Origin: Clostridia bacterium
Lineage (GTDB): Bacteria; Bacillota; Clostridia; Monoglobales; Monoglobaceae
Length of the DNA: 64,000 bases
Assembly: GCA_017397725.1 (NCBI GenBank)
Contig: JAFQIA010000011.1
Location: forward strand, 1-64,000
Direction: 5' to 3'
A program made the position numbers and the translations under genes. Below the pieces are notes generated by a model. That model was not told where the DNA came from. It was given only the letters and a program-made list of their open reading frames with translations, and made no database searches. How positions within the stretch are numbered: the first letter of the stretch is position 1; every line of letters begins with the position of its first letter. Positions 1-7,717 of this stretch are shown here, one piece after another.

Positions 1-141
1 ATCGAGACCGGTTCCACCAAAGAGGATATCCGTATCGAAATTTGCTCTGCATGTCACCCTTTCTACACCGGTAAGCAGAAGTTGGTTGACACCGGCGGTA
101 GAGTGGATAAGTTCAGAAAGCGTTACGGTCTGGACAAATAA
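1..141 (+). CDS. rpmE: 50S ribosomal protein L31, C-terminal part
   Basis: The reading frame is open from the first base and ends at a TAA at 139-141. The 46 visible residues carry the L31 signature: a [12 protein letters not shown] stretch followed by a [12 protein letters not shown] tail. L31 is a small protein of the large ribosomal subunit. The Cys-x-x-Cys pair suggests the zinc-binding type, although the N-terminal Cys that would complete the site lies outside the window. An intrinsic terminator follows 15 bases downstream. Confidence 0.93.
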   Translation: METGSTKEDIRIEICSACHPFYTGKQKLVDTGGRVDKFRKRYGLDK

Positions 142-155
142 TCACCATTTGCATA

Positions 156-189
156 AAAACGCTGATTCCGAAAGGAGTCAGCGTTTTTT
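156..189 (+). terminator. Intrinsic terminator after rpmE
   Basis: A 12-bp stem (AACGCTGATTCC against GGAGTCAGCGTT, one G-T pair) with a GAAA loop is followed by a run of T. It separates rpmE from sigG. Confidence 0.9.
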
Positions 190-290
190 GCGTCTACAGG
201 AAAATTCTGCCTTTCTTCGACAGTATAAAAATCCCAACCCTGTAAATAATGAAATCAGGTTCTCAATTTTTATGACAGGAGCGAGATTTC

Positions 291-1061
291 ATGCTAAACA
301 AGGTTGAGATTTGCGGGGTCAACACCTCCAAACTTCCCACCCTCTCGGAGGAAGAAAAAAAGGTGTTGTTTGAAAGGATTCAACAAGGCGATAAAGAGGC
401 AAGACAGGAGTTTATTTACGGAAATCTGCGATTGGTCCTGAGTATTCTGCAACGGTTTCACAATCGGGGGGAGAGTGCCGATGACCTGTTCCAGATTGGG
501 TGTATTGGTTTGATTAAGGCGCTGGATAACTTTGATACCTCCCACGATGTCAAGTTTTCCACCTATGCTGTCCCGATGATTATTGGAGAGATTCGTCGGT
601 ATCTCAGGGATAACAATGCCATCAGGGTCAGTCGCTCTATTCGGGACACAGCGTATAAGGCGCTGGCGGTAAAAGAAAAGCTGACTGCAAAGAGCGGGCG
701 GGAACCAACCGTAGAGGAGATTGCCAAAGAACTGGAACTGAGCAAGGAGGCGGTCTCCCTTGCTCTGGATGCGATTCTGGATCCGGTTTCATTGCAGGAG
801 CCGGTCTATCACGATGGGGGCGATGCAGTCTTTGTGATGGATCAGGTCAAGGACGAAAAGAATCAGGACGAGTCCTGGATTGAAAAAATTTCCTTAATGG
901 AGGCAATGAAGAAATTGGGGGAGCGGGAACAGCATATCCTCAAGCTCCGCTTTTTTGAGGGGAAAACCCAGATGGAGGTGGCGGGGGAAATCGGCATTTC
1001 GCAGGCACAGGTTTCCCGATTGGAAAAAAACGCCCTGACCCATATGCGAAAATATTTATAA
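291..1061 (+). CDS. sigG: RNA polymerase sporulation sigma factor SigG
   Basis: Forespore-specific sigma factor that directs late forespore transcription after engulfment. The protein is 256 residues, the usual length. Its N-terminus contains KVEICGVNTSKLP, which is typical of SigG and separates it from SigF. Region 2 includes DDLFQIG (64-70) and KFSTYAVPMIIGEIRRYLRD, and the C-terminal region 4 helix-turn-helix contains GISQAQVSRLEK. The ATG has an AGGAGCG ribosome site just upstream. In Bacillus and many clostridia sigG lies behind spoIIGA-sigE. Here it follows rpmE and its terminator, so it has its own transcription unit. I see no convincing SigF/SigG-type promoter (see rejected items). 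Confidence 0.96.
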   Translation: MLNKVEICGVNTSKLPTLSEEEKKVLFERIQQGDKEARQEFIYGNLRLVLSILQRFHNRGESADDLFQIGCIGLIKALDNFDTSHDVKFSTYAVPMIIGEIRRYLRDNNAIRVSRSIRDTAYKALAVKEKLTAKSGREPTVEEIAKELELSKEAVSLALDAILDPVSLQEPVYHDGGDAVFVMDQVKDEKNQDESWIEKISLMEAMKKLGEREQHILKLRFFEGKTQMEVAGEIGISQAQVSRLEKNALTHMRKYL

Positions 1062-1106
1062 GCTTGCATGAAAGCCAAGGTTGTGCTATGATGAGTTTGT
1101 GGGGCA

Positions 1107-1129
1107 GCCTCCCCTGGGTAAGGGGAGGC
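1107..1129. repeat. Perfect 9-bp hairpin, possibly a degenerate dispersed intergenic repeat
   Basis: GCCTCCCCT and AGGGGAGGC form a perfect stem around a 5-base loop in the gap after sigG. There is no T-run, so it is not a standard intrinsic terminator. The CAGCCTCCC..GGGAGG pattern resembles short dispersed intergenic repeats common in gut clostridia. That resemblance is from memory and is not proven here. The rest of 1062-1264 shows nothing else I can support. Confidence 0.4.
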
Positions 1130-1264
1130 GGACTTGCATTTATTGGAATCATTGACATCGTGATTGCCTTGGGTGAGAGGGAAAAGGTATCATAGTCAAG
1201 CGGAACAATACTTTACCCTGACTTGACACGAACTTTGCCGAATTTTGTGAAAGGGTGTTGATAA

Positions 1265-1498
1265 ATGAATCCAAATAAAATAAAAGCAATTTCATTAGTA
1301 GTGCAAATTATAGGCGGAGTATTGATATTGTGTTGCTATAAATTTAAGATTCTTTTATACATCGGAATCCCCATATTTATTTTTGGAGTTTTGTTAGAGA
1401 TACTGAAATGGAGATGTCCATATTGCAGAAAACATTTTTTTGGTAAAGGTAAATTTATAGTACAATGCCCTTATTGTAATAGAAGATTTTATTATTAA
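1265..1498 (+). CDS. Small membrane protein with C-terminal zinc ribbon
   Basis: A 77-residue protein I cannot assign to a named family. Residues about 7-25 and 28-47 form two hydrophobic segments. They are followed by a short zinc ribbon made of two CPYC motifs (about 51-54 and 68-71), so a membrane anchor carrying one zinc knuckle pair on the C-terminal side is expected. The ribosome site (AAGGGTG) is weak. The gene is markedly A+T-rich compared with sigG and the downstream radical SAM gene, and with the adjoining DUF1653 pseudogene it may mark an acquired patch. Confidence 0.6.
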   Translation: MNPNKIKAISLVVQIIGGVLILCCYKFKILLYIGIPIFIFGVLLEILKWRCPYCRKHFFGKGKFIVQCPYCNRRFYY

Positions 1499-1534
1499 CA
1501 TCATTCAACAAAGAGACAATGGAACGGTTCTGTT

Positions 1535-1563
1535 GTACTTCACTTGTGTCAAGTCCATATAAT
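1535..1563 (+). promoter_or_regulatory. Possible sigma-A promoter upstream of the DUF1653 pseudogene
   Basis: TTGTAC, 17 bases, then CATAAT. The -10 is good (5/6) and the -35 weak (3/6). Downstream, at about 1612-1634, GCGAGAA and TTCTCGC form a 7-bp hairpin in the presumed leader. Confidence 0.35.
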
Positions 1564-1667
1564 TTAAAAGATTAGTCTGCCGATAAATAAATTTTACATA
1601 TACTATCGGGAGCGAGAAAATCCAGTATTCTCGCGGGTTCTAAAGGAAAGTGTTAGGGTGAGTGATT

Positions 1668-1892
1668 ATGAGAAAATTGGAGATAGGAGCTATCTATAAA
1701 CATTTTAAGGGTAATTTGTATAAGGCGGAGGATATTGCAACGCATTCGGAAACAGGGAAAACCTATGTGGTCTATCGGCAGATGTACGGAGAGGAATCCT
1801 TGTAGATTAGACCGCTTGCTATGTTTTTGGAAGAAGTTGATCGTGAGAAATATCCCGATGTTGCACAGAAATACAGATTTGAAAGACAGTAG
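1668..1892 (+). pseudogene. DUF1653 family protein interrupted by an in-frame TAG
   Basis: Translation from ATG 1668 gives a 45-residue stretch typical of DUF1653 (Tyr-Lys-His-Phe-Lys-Gly-Asn, then HSETGKTYVVYRQMYGEESL). It then meets TAG at 1803-1805 and resumes in the same frame with IRPLAMFLEEV down to TAG 1890-1892. In this family the position of the stop is normally Trp (a W-I/V-R-P-L motif), so a single TGG to TAG change explains it. Everything else is intact over 74 codons, which suggests a recent lesion or a sequencing error. Family function is unknown. Stop-codon readthrough is a less likely alternative. Confidence 0.8.
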
Positions 1893-1914
1893 TGCATAAA
1901 AAGGAGGGAAAAGG

Positions 1915-2799
1915 ATGCTGGAACAATGTAGGTTATGTCCCAGAGAATGCGGGATTGACCGCACTCGGGGACAGCTTGGCTTTTGCGGAGCGGGGGAAGA
2001 AATCAAGATTGCACGGGCGGCACTTCATTTTTGGGAAGAGCCTTGTATTTCCGGCACCCAAGGCTCCGGTACCGTCTTTTTCTCTTGTTGTACCATGAAG
2101 TGTGTCTACTGCCAGAACTACCCAATCAGCACCTTAAATCAAGGATTGGTTGTGACGGTAGAGGAGCTATCTGACCGCTTTTTGGACCTGCAAAAACAGG
2201 GCGCCCATAACATCAATCTGGTGACGCCCACCCATTTTGTGCCCCAAATCATTGAGGCGTTAAAGCTTGCCAAAAGTCAGGGACTTAATCTGCCGGTGGT
2301 GTATAACTGCGGCGGGTATGAAAAGGTGGAAACCCTGAAACTTCTTAAGGGATATGTGGATATCTATATGCCGGATATGAAGTATTATGACGATAGGTAC
2401 GCCGTAGAGTATTCCTCGGCGCCCAACTATTTTGCAACTGCGTCCCGTGCAATCAAGGAGATGGTAAGGCAGATGGGAAAGCCTGTCTTTGACGAGAATG
2501 GAATTATGCAAAAGGGTGTGATTGTGCGGCATATGATGCTACCCGGTTTGCTGTTTGACAGCAAGAAGATTCTGGATTATCTGTATGATACTTACCGAAA
2601 CGATATTTACATAAGTATTATGAGCCAATACACCCCCATGCCGCAGGTAAAGGGGGTTCAAAGACTTTCCCAAAAGCTCAAGGCGGAGCATTATGAGGCG
2701 ATGATTGCCTATTGCGAAGAAAAGGGGATCGAAAACGCCTTTATTCAGGATGGAGAAGCGGCAGATGAGAGCTTTATCCCTCCCTTTGAGGGAAAATAA
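1915..2799 (+). CDS. Radical SAM protein, PflX-like (COG1313 type)
   Basis: A 294-residue relative of pyruvate formate-lyase activating enzymes of the PflX group. An N-terminal segment has extra cysteines (CRLCPRECGIDR). Then comes the canonical CxxxCxxC iron-sulfur motif CTMKCVYC at about residues 60-67, followed by a TIM-barrel body with VYNCGGYE and DIYMPDMKYYD. The enzyme should bind a [4Fe-4S] cluster and S-adenosylmethionine. The substrate is unknown and no glycyl-radical enzyme gene is nearby. A good AAGGAGGG precedes the ATG. The gene ends at a terminator shared with the convergent kinase gene. Confidence 0.88.
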   Translation: MLEQCRLCPRECGIDRTRGQLGFCGAGEEIKIARAALHFWEEPCISGTQGSGTVFFSCCTMKCVYCQNYPISTLNQGLVVTVEELSDRFLDLQKQGAHNINLVTPTHFVPQIIEALKLAKSQGLNLPVVYNCGGYEKVETLKLLKGYVDIYMPDMKYYDDRYAVEYSSAPNYFATASRAIKEMVRQMGKPVFDENGIMQKGVIVRHMMLPGLLFDSKKILDYLYDTYRNDIYISIMSQYTPMPQVKGVQRLSQKLKAEHYEAMIAYCEEKGIENAFIQDGEAADESFIPPFEGK

Positions 2800-2824
2800 A
2801 AAAGACGGGGCAACCCGTCTTTTT
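2798..2824. terminator. Bidirectional terminator between radical SAM gene and kinase gene
   Basis: An 11-bp stem AAAAAGACGGG/CCCGTCTTTTT with a GCAA-type loop lies between two convergent genes. A-run and T-run flanks let it work in both directions. Confidence 0.88.
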
Positions 2825-3656
2825 ATATGTCCTTTAATCGTTCTATCAACATAGGCAGCGCCTCTTCAAAGTTCACCCCATAGTCAATGGGATTGGGGTC
2901 TTTCAAGGTGGCTTTGATGGAGGCGAGGGTGAAATCCACACCCAGTTTGAGGGCATCCTGCCAATTCATTCCCCGCATGCGGGCGCCGGTCACACAGGAG
3001 GCAAACACGTCGCCGGTTCCGTGGTGTACCGAGGGAAGCTTTTGATTGGCATAATAGAAATAGCTCTGGTCGGTGGAATCATAGAAGTAGCAGCCGACCT
3101 TGTCTTGTTCCAGACTGATGCCGGTGAGGGCAACCCGCTTGGCGCCAAGGTCTGCCAGCTTTTTCAGGGTGGTACGGATATCCTCTTCGGTGTAGGTTTC
3201 AAGATAGGGTTCTTTGAGCATAAACGCCGCCTCGGTCAGATTGGGAAGAAGCAAATCAGCGTGCTTGCAAAGAGTCGCCATCCGGTCTGCAAAGGCTTGG
3301 GTAAATCCGGCGTACAGGCGTCCATGGTCACCCATGACGGGGTCGATAATCACAGCGGGGGTATTCTTTTGCGAGGAAAGGAAGTTGTCTACAAAATCCA
3401 GCTGTTCAAAGGAACCAAGATAGCCGGTATAAACGGCATCAAAGTGAAGCCCCAGTTCCGCAAAGGTATCCGTGATGGGAGAAAGCTCTCCTGTCAAATC
3501 GTGAAAGGTGAATTTGGGGAACGCAGTATGGGTAGAAAGTACCGCGGTAGGGAGAACCGCCGCCTCTACACCCGTTGCGGAAATGATGGGGAGTGCTACG
3601 GTCAAGGAACATTTTCCTACACAGGAAATGTCTTGGATAGTAAGAATTCGTTTCAT
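2823..3656 (-). CDS. pdxY: Pyridoxal/pyridoxamine kinase
   Basis: A PfkB/ribokinase-superfamily kinase of 277 residues that phosphorylates B6 vitamers in PLP salvage. Visible family features are the N-terminal QDISCVGKCSLTVALPI, the YTGYLGS segment, DPVMGDHGRLY, and the GTGDVFAS anion-hole motif with its catalytic Asp near residue 215. Clostridial homologues are usually annotated pyridoxamine kinase, and the exact vitamer preference cannot be read from sequence. The GTG/ATG choice is simple: the ATG at 3656 has AAGGAGGG upstream. It is a single-gene unit, divergent from the MazG-like operon. Confidence 0.88.
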   Translation of the reverse strand: MKRILTIQDISCVGKCSLTVALPIISATGVEAAVLPTAVLSTHTAFPKFTFHDLTGELSPITDTFAELGLHFDAVYTGYLGSFEQLDFVDNFLSSQKNTPAVIIDPVMGDHGRLYAGFTQAFADRMATLCKHADLLLPNLTEAAFMLKEPYLETYTEEDIRTTLKKLADLGAKRVALTGISLEQDKVGCYFYDSTDQSYFYYANQKLPSVHHGTGDVFASCVTGARMRGMNWQDALKLGVDFTLASIKATLKDPNPIDYGVNFEEALPMLIERLKDI

Positions 3657-3797
3657 AGCGCACCCCTCCTTGGAAAAGTTTCTTTGGTTAGTTTAGCATA
3701 TACGCCCTGTTTTTTCAAGAAAAAGTTACAGAAAGTGAAGAGATTTCGAAAATTTTGCCAATGACCAGAAAAATTTCTATTTTTGTTCAAATTATAG

Positions 3798-3826
3798 TTG
3801 AAATAACGAGCAAAATTTGGTATGAT
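3798..3826 (+). promoter_or_regulatory. Sigma-A promoter of the MazG-like/yybS/gdpP/rplI/dnaB operon
   Basis: TTGAAA, 17 bases, TATGAT, about 40 bases before the MazG-like start. The following genes run to tagO with gaps of at most about 30 bases and no terminator that I can see. Confidence 0.75.
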
Positions 3827-3864
3827 ACTAAGATAGATGATTATTACCTTAAGGAGCGCTTGTT

Positions 3865-4185
3865 ATGGGAATTGACATTGCCAATAATATCAAGGCGGTA
3901 GAGCTTTTGAAGGTGGAAACGCTCCAAAAACTGACCGATTTGTTCGGCGATATTGCTGCCGAGGCAAATGGGGAAACTACCGACCGCATTGCAGAGGACG
4001 GGGCGGCGCTGATTTGCAGCGTGTATTTGTTGTGCCACCGTCTGGGTGTGGATTTTTTGGAGATGGATACAAAGATGAAAGCAATGCTCCGCACCGGAAT
4101 GCAGGAAAAGCATCTTCTGGAGCGGCGGTTTGGAGATTTACAAACCTTGCTTGACTGTCTGGAGGAGCGAAAGGATGAACAATAA
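3865..4185 (+). CDS. MazG-like family protein
   Basis: A 106-residue, mostly helical protein of the MazG-like group (PF12643-type). It aligns by its opening MGIDIANNIKAVELLKVETLQKL and the acidic helical core. Full MazG proteins hydrolyse nucleoside triphosphates. These short relatives have no established substrate, so the catalytic role is open. It opens the operon and its end overlaps the start of the next gene by 11 bases. Confidence 0.75.
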   Translation: MGIDIANNIKAVELLKVETLQKLTDLFGDIAAEANGETTDRIAEDGAALICSVYLLCHRLGVDFLEMDTKMKAMLRTGMQEKHLLERRFGDLQTLLDCLEERKDEQ

Positions 4186-5182
4186 AAAAACCAAGGCGTT
4201 GGCGCACGGCGCAATCTGTGCCGCCTTGTCGGTGATTTTGATGTGTCTGGCATATTATCTGCCTTTCTTTTCTACGGTGTCTGTGTTGTTTGCCGGACTG
4301 CCGATGGTGTTTCTGGGAACCAGATACGGAGGCAGAACTGCGGCGATTTCTGCAATGGCGGCCATTGTGATTCTGCCTATGCTGATGGGAAATATCCTCT
4401 CGGCGTTGCTGCTTGGGGTTTTGAATCTCCTTCCCGGTGTGGTGATTGGTTATGGCATCGCCCATCGCAAGCGGTATGTGACGGTGCTTGCCTTTGCATC
4501 GGGGGCCATTTTACTGGGATTGGTGTTGCAGATTCTTCTGCTGAACAGTATGACCCCGGATGGCAACGGCATTGCCGCAATTCTGGATGAGATTGTTTTG
4601 GGTGCCAAGACGATGATGGGGCAGATGATTGATAGTTTGGGAGAGGCGGAACAGCAACAGCTTTTGCCGGTTACCGATACCTTGTACCAAGCAATGGATA
4701 TGGTCAAGGCGGCATTTCTTTTGTATCTGCCAACCATTTTGATTGCCATGGCAACGGCGTTGGGATATGGTAGCATAGCAACCGGTATTTTTATGCTTCG
4801 GCGTTTAAAAATCCGAAAGGTGACCTACCTTCCCTTTTCGATGATTCAGGCATCCCGTGGCGTTTGTTATCTCTCGGTAATCCTTTCGTTTATCACTGCG
4901 TTTTCTGTCAGCACCGCGCCGTTGACGGTGGGACTTAGAAATATGGGTGCGCTTCTGGATTGTTTCTTGGCAGTTTGCGGACTTTCCTTGATTGACAATA
5001 AGCTCAGCCGAAAGGTTGCTTCCGGTTATGCCCGTACCGGCATCTATGCCGCAGTATTTGTGATTGGTTATGTCTTGATTGGATTTATCGGTCAGGCTTT
5101 GATCTTTTTGGGATTGTTGGACGGTATGATGGATTTTAGACGTTCTTACAAGGTGGGTGAAGGTTATGGCAAAGACGAATAA
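4175..5182 (+). CDS. DUF2232 membrane protein, YybS-like
   Basis: A 335-residue polytopic membrane protein with about eight hydrophobic segments, from LAHGAICAALSVILM onward to GFIGQALIFLGLLDG. In Bacillus, yybS-gdpP-rplI-dnaC is a conserved gene order, and the same order is present here. Function is unknown; the family shares the S-component-like fold of small-molecule transporters. I chose ATG 4175 (MNNKKTKALAHG) because GGAGGAG lies just upstream inside the preceding gene. An earlier ATG at 4130 lacks a ribosome site and would add a non-conserved tail. Confidence 0.85.
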   Translation: MNNKKTKALAHGAICAALSVILMCLAYYLPFFSTVSVLFAGLPMVFLGTRYGGRTAAISAMAAIVILPMLMGNILSALLLGVLNLLPGVVIGYGIAHRKRYVTVLAFASGAILLGLVLQILLLNSMTPDGNGIAAILDEIVLGAKTMMGQMIDSLGEAEQQQLLPVTDTLYQAMDMVKAAFLLYLPTILIAMATALGYGSIATGIFMLRRLKIRKVTYLPFSMIQASRGVCYLSVILSFITAFSVSTAPLTVGLRNMGALLDCFLAVCGLSLIDNKLSRKVASGYARTGIYAAVFVIGYVLIGFIGQALIFLGLLDGMMDFRRSYKVGEGYGKDE

Positions 5183-7217
5183 GCGTTTGCTCTCTGTTGG
5201 CAAAAAGTATGTCTTTCGGTATCGGGTGCTTGGCGCAGTAGGATTTTTGTTGTTTGGGATCCTGTCTCTCTCGCTACAATGGCGGGATTACCACGCGGTT
5301 TCAATCATTGGGATTCTGGAGATTCTTACGGGGCTGGGCATCGGAATCAGCGGATTGCTCCTTTCTTCCCGCCAGCAAAAGCATATGATTGGCGAACTGG
5401 AAAACTTCAGTTATTGCTTGGAAAGTACAACCCGTACTGCGGTGTTGAATTTTCCGTCCCCCTTGGTGGTGGTGTCTATCGGCGGTGCCATTCAATGGTA
5501 TAACCGAAGCTTTGCCCAGATGGTGGGCAGAGAAAACCTGTATGAGGAATATCTGCAGGATTTGTTTCCGGAATTGCAGTTCAGCCGCTTTGTGGAAAAC
5601 GAGCAACCCACCCCCGAAGAATATGCATATAAAGATAGCAGCTTTCTGGTAAGTGGACAGGCGGTGCGCACCGTGCGGGGGGAGATTACCGAAACCATGG
5701 TTGCCCTTTACTTTTCAGACCTTTCTCAAATCAAGGCGTATCAGAAACAGCTTCAGGACAGCAAGGTGATTGTCTGCTCGGTGATGGTGGACAACTATGA
5801 AGAGGTCTTTAAGGGAACCCCAAACACCAGCCATGCGGCTTTGGTTTCGGAGATTGAGCGTTGTGTCAATGACTGGATGGAAAAAGGCGAAGGTGTCAGC
5901 CTTCGCTATGAAAAGGACCGCTTTATGCTCCTGTTTGAAGCGGCAAAGTTTGAACAACTGTTGCAGGAAAAATTTGATATCCTGCGCGAGATCAAAACCA
6001 TCGAAAAAGGAAACCGATTCCCCATCACCTTGAGTATCGGTGTGGGAAGCATTGGAGAAACGGTAAAGGAAAACCAACAGCTCTCACTGGCGGCGTTGGA
6101 AATGGCGCTGGGCAGAGGCGGCGATCAGGCGGTGATTAAGACCCCCAAAGGATTCCAGTTCTACGGTGCAAAAAGTCGGGAGATGGAAAAGAGTACCAAG
6201 GTCAAAGCGCGGGTGGTTGCCCACGCACTCAGGGATCTGGCAGATCAGGCATCGACGGTTATCATTATGGGACATCGCAACGGCGATGCGGACAGCGTGG
6301 GGGCGGCAGCAGGCTTGTTCTGGGCGCTACGCAGCCACAAGGTGGATGCTTACATTGCCCTTGACAAGAATCATAATCATGCCCAAGCCGTGCTTGAAAA
6401 CTTGATGAAGCATGAGGACTATGCTGCACGGATTCTCAATCAGGAACGGGCGCTTGCCCAGATTGATGAAAAAACCTTGTTGATTGTGGTGGACACCCAT
6501 CGCCCCAGTATGGTGGAATATGAGGATGTGTTGCGCAATGTCAATGAGGTGGTCTTGATTGACCATCACCGCCGTGGCGAGGAATTTTTGGAAGACACCG
6601 TGCTCAGTTATCACGAGCCTTATGCGTCCTCCTCCAGTGAAATGGTTGCGGAGCTTTTGCAGTATATGGCAGAGGGCAGAGCGATGAATGCGGCAGAGGC
6701 AGAGGCACTTTACAGCGGTATCTATATCGACACCAAGGGATTTACCTTCAAGACCGGTGTGCGCACCTTTGAAACCGCTTCTTATCTGCGCAAAATGGGT
6801 GCAGATCCGGTCAATGTGCGGCGACTGTTCCGCAACGACTTGGATATGTATATCTTAAAATCCAACATCATCAGCAGAGCCAAAATTTATCGGGACAACA
6901 TTGCCCTTGCAAGTTGCGAGAATATGGGTATGGACACCCCGCTGGTGGTGGCACAGGCAGCGGATGAGCTTTTGAATATCAAAGGCATTGAGGCGGCATT
7001 TGTGCTTGCGGTTACCGGACCCAAGATTGTCATCAGTGGCAGATCCTTGGATTCTGTCAATGTGCAGGTGATTTTGGAAAAGTTGGGCGGTGGCGGACAT
7101 ATTACCATTGCCGGTGCACAGGTGAAAAACAACGGATTGGAAATGGCAGAACTGCAACTGCGTGCTGCTATTGATGAAGTGCTTTTTGATGAGGCTCCTG
7201 TTTTGGAGCAGGAATAA
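5166..7217 (+). CDS. gdpP: Cyclic-di-AMP phosphodiesterase GdpP
   Basis: Membrane-bound enzyme that hydrolyses c-di-AMP to pApA and so sets levels of this second messenger. Domain order: two transmembrane helices (about 12-60), a PAS-like domain (about 75-170), a degenerate GGDEF domain lacking the GGDEF motif (about 175-300), then DHH-DHHA1. Metal ligands are visible in GHRNGDADSVGAAAG, VVDTHRP and DHHRRGEE, and the DHHA1 glycine motif in GGGGHITIAGA. About 683 residues is the usual size. ATG 5166 has AGGTGGGTGAAGG upstream; a GTG at 5157 is possible. The start overlaps the end of the yybS-like gene. Confidence 0.95.
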   Translation: MAKTNKRLLSVGKKYVFRYRVLGAVGFLLFGILSLSLQWRDYHAVSIIGILEILTGLGIGISGLLLSSRQQKHMIGELENFSYCLESTTRTAVLNFPSPLVVVSIGGAIQWYNRSFAQMVGRENLYEEYLQDLFPELQFSRFVENEQPTPEEYAYKDSSFLVSGQAVRTVRGEITETMVALYFSDLSQIKAYQKQLQDSKVIVCSVMVDNYEEVFKGTPNTSHAALVSEIERCVNDWMEKGEGVSLRYEKDRFMLLFEAAKFEQLLQEKFDILREIKTIEKGNRFPITLSIGVGSIGETVKENQQLSLAALEMALGRGGDQAVIKTPKGFQFYGAKSREMEKSTKVKARVVAHALRDLADQASTVIIMGHRNGDADSVGAAAGLFWALRSHKVDAYIALDKNHNHAQAVLENLMKHEDYAARILNQERALAQIDEKTLLIVVDTHRPSMVEYEDVLRNVNEVVLIDHHRRGEEFLEDTVLSYHEPYASSSSEMVAELLQYMAEGRAMNAAEAEALYSGIYIDTKGFTFKTGVRTFETASYLRKMGADPVNVRRLFRNDLDMYILKSNIISRAKIYRDNIALASCENMGMDTPLVVAQAADELLNIKGIEAAFVLAVTGPKIVISGRSLDSVNVQVILEKLGGGGHITIAGAQVKNNGLEMAELQLRAAIDEVLFDEAPVLEQE

Positions 7218-7247
7218 TTTGGAATAGAAGAAAGGCAGGAATTTGTG

Positions 7248-7694
7248 ATGAAAGTAATTTTGACACAGGATGTAAAATCCCAAGGGAAAAAGGGAGACTT
7301 GATCAATGTCAGCGATGGCTATGCCAATAACTTTTTGCTCCCCAAGGGTTTGGCTGTTCCCGCAACCAAGCAGGCAGTCAATGAGCTGGAAGGGAAAAAG
7401 GGTGCAGAGCAGTATCATCGCAACCAAGAAGAATTAAAGGCGTCAAAGCTTGCAGAACGCCTGAAAGAAGTAACCGTCAAGCTGTCTGCCAAGGCAGGCA
7501 AGGAGGGCAAATTGTTTGGCTCCATTACCTCCAAGGATGTGGCACAGGCACTTAAGGAGCAGCACCATATTGAGGTGGATAAGAGAAAAATCAATCTGCC
7601 TGATGGCATCAAGACTTGCGGCATCCGTGAGGTAGAGGTAACCTTGTTCCCCAAAATTGTGGGTGTGTTCAAGGTGGAAGTAACCGAAGCATAA
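7248..7694 (+). CDS. rplI: 50S ribosomal protein L9
   Basis: 148 residues. The N-terminal domain MKVILTQDVKSQGKKGDLI and GYANNFLLPKGLA matches the L9 signature. A long connecting helix (about 40-80) and the C-terminal RNA-binding domain (GKLFGSITSKD) follow. L9 binds domain V of 23S rRNA and affects frame maintenance. The ATG at 7248 is preferred to the adjacent GTG 7245 because conserved L9 proteins start MKVIL. It lies between gdpP and dnaB, as in Bacillus. Confidence 0.97.
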   Translation: MKVILTQDVKSQGKKGDLINVSDGYANNFLLPKGLAVPATKQAVNELEGKKGAEQYHRNQEELKASKLAERLKEVTVKLSAKAGKEGKLFGSITSKDVAQALKEQHHIEVDKRKINLPDGIKTCGIREVEVTLFPKIVGVFKVEVTEA

Positions 7695-7717
7695 AATACC
7701 TGAAAGCAGGTGAACGT

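Noticed and set aside
223-249. Possible SigF/SigG-type promoter upstream of sigG (GTATA, 15 bases, TAAATAA)
   Set aside because: The -35 and spacing fit, but the -10 lacks the CATnnTA core, so I do not call it.
1225-1255. TTGACA-like -35 before the two-helix zinc-ribbon gene
   Set aside because: No acceptable -10 lies at 16 to 18 bases.
1803-1805. Recoding of the in-frame TAG as an amino acid such as pyrrolysine
   Set aside because: The conserved residue is Trp, one base from TAG, and no Pyl genes or recoding signal are visible; a nonsense mutation is simpler.
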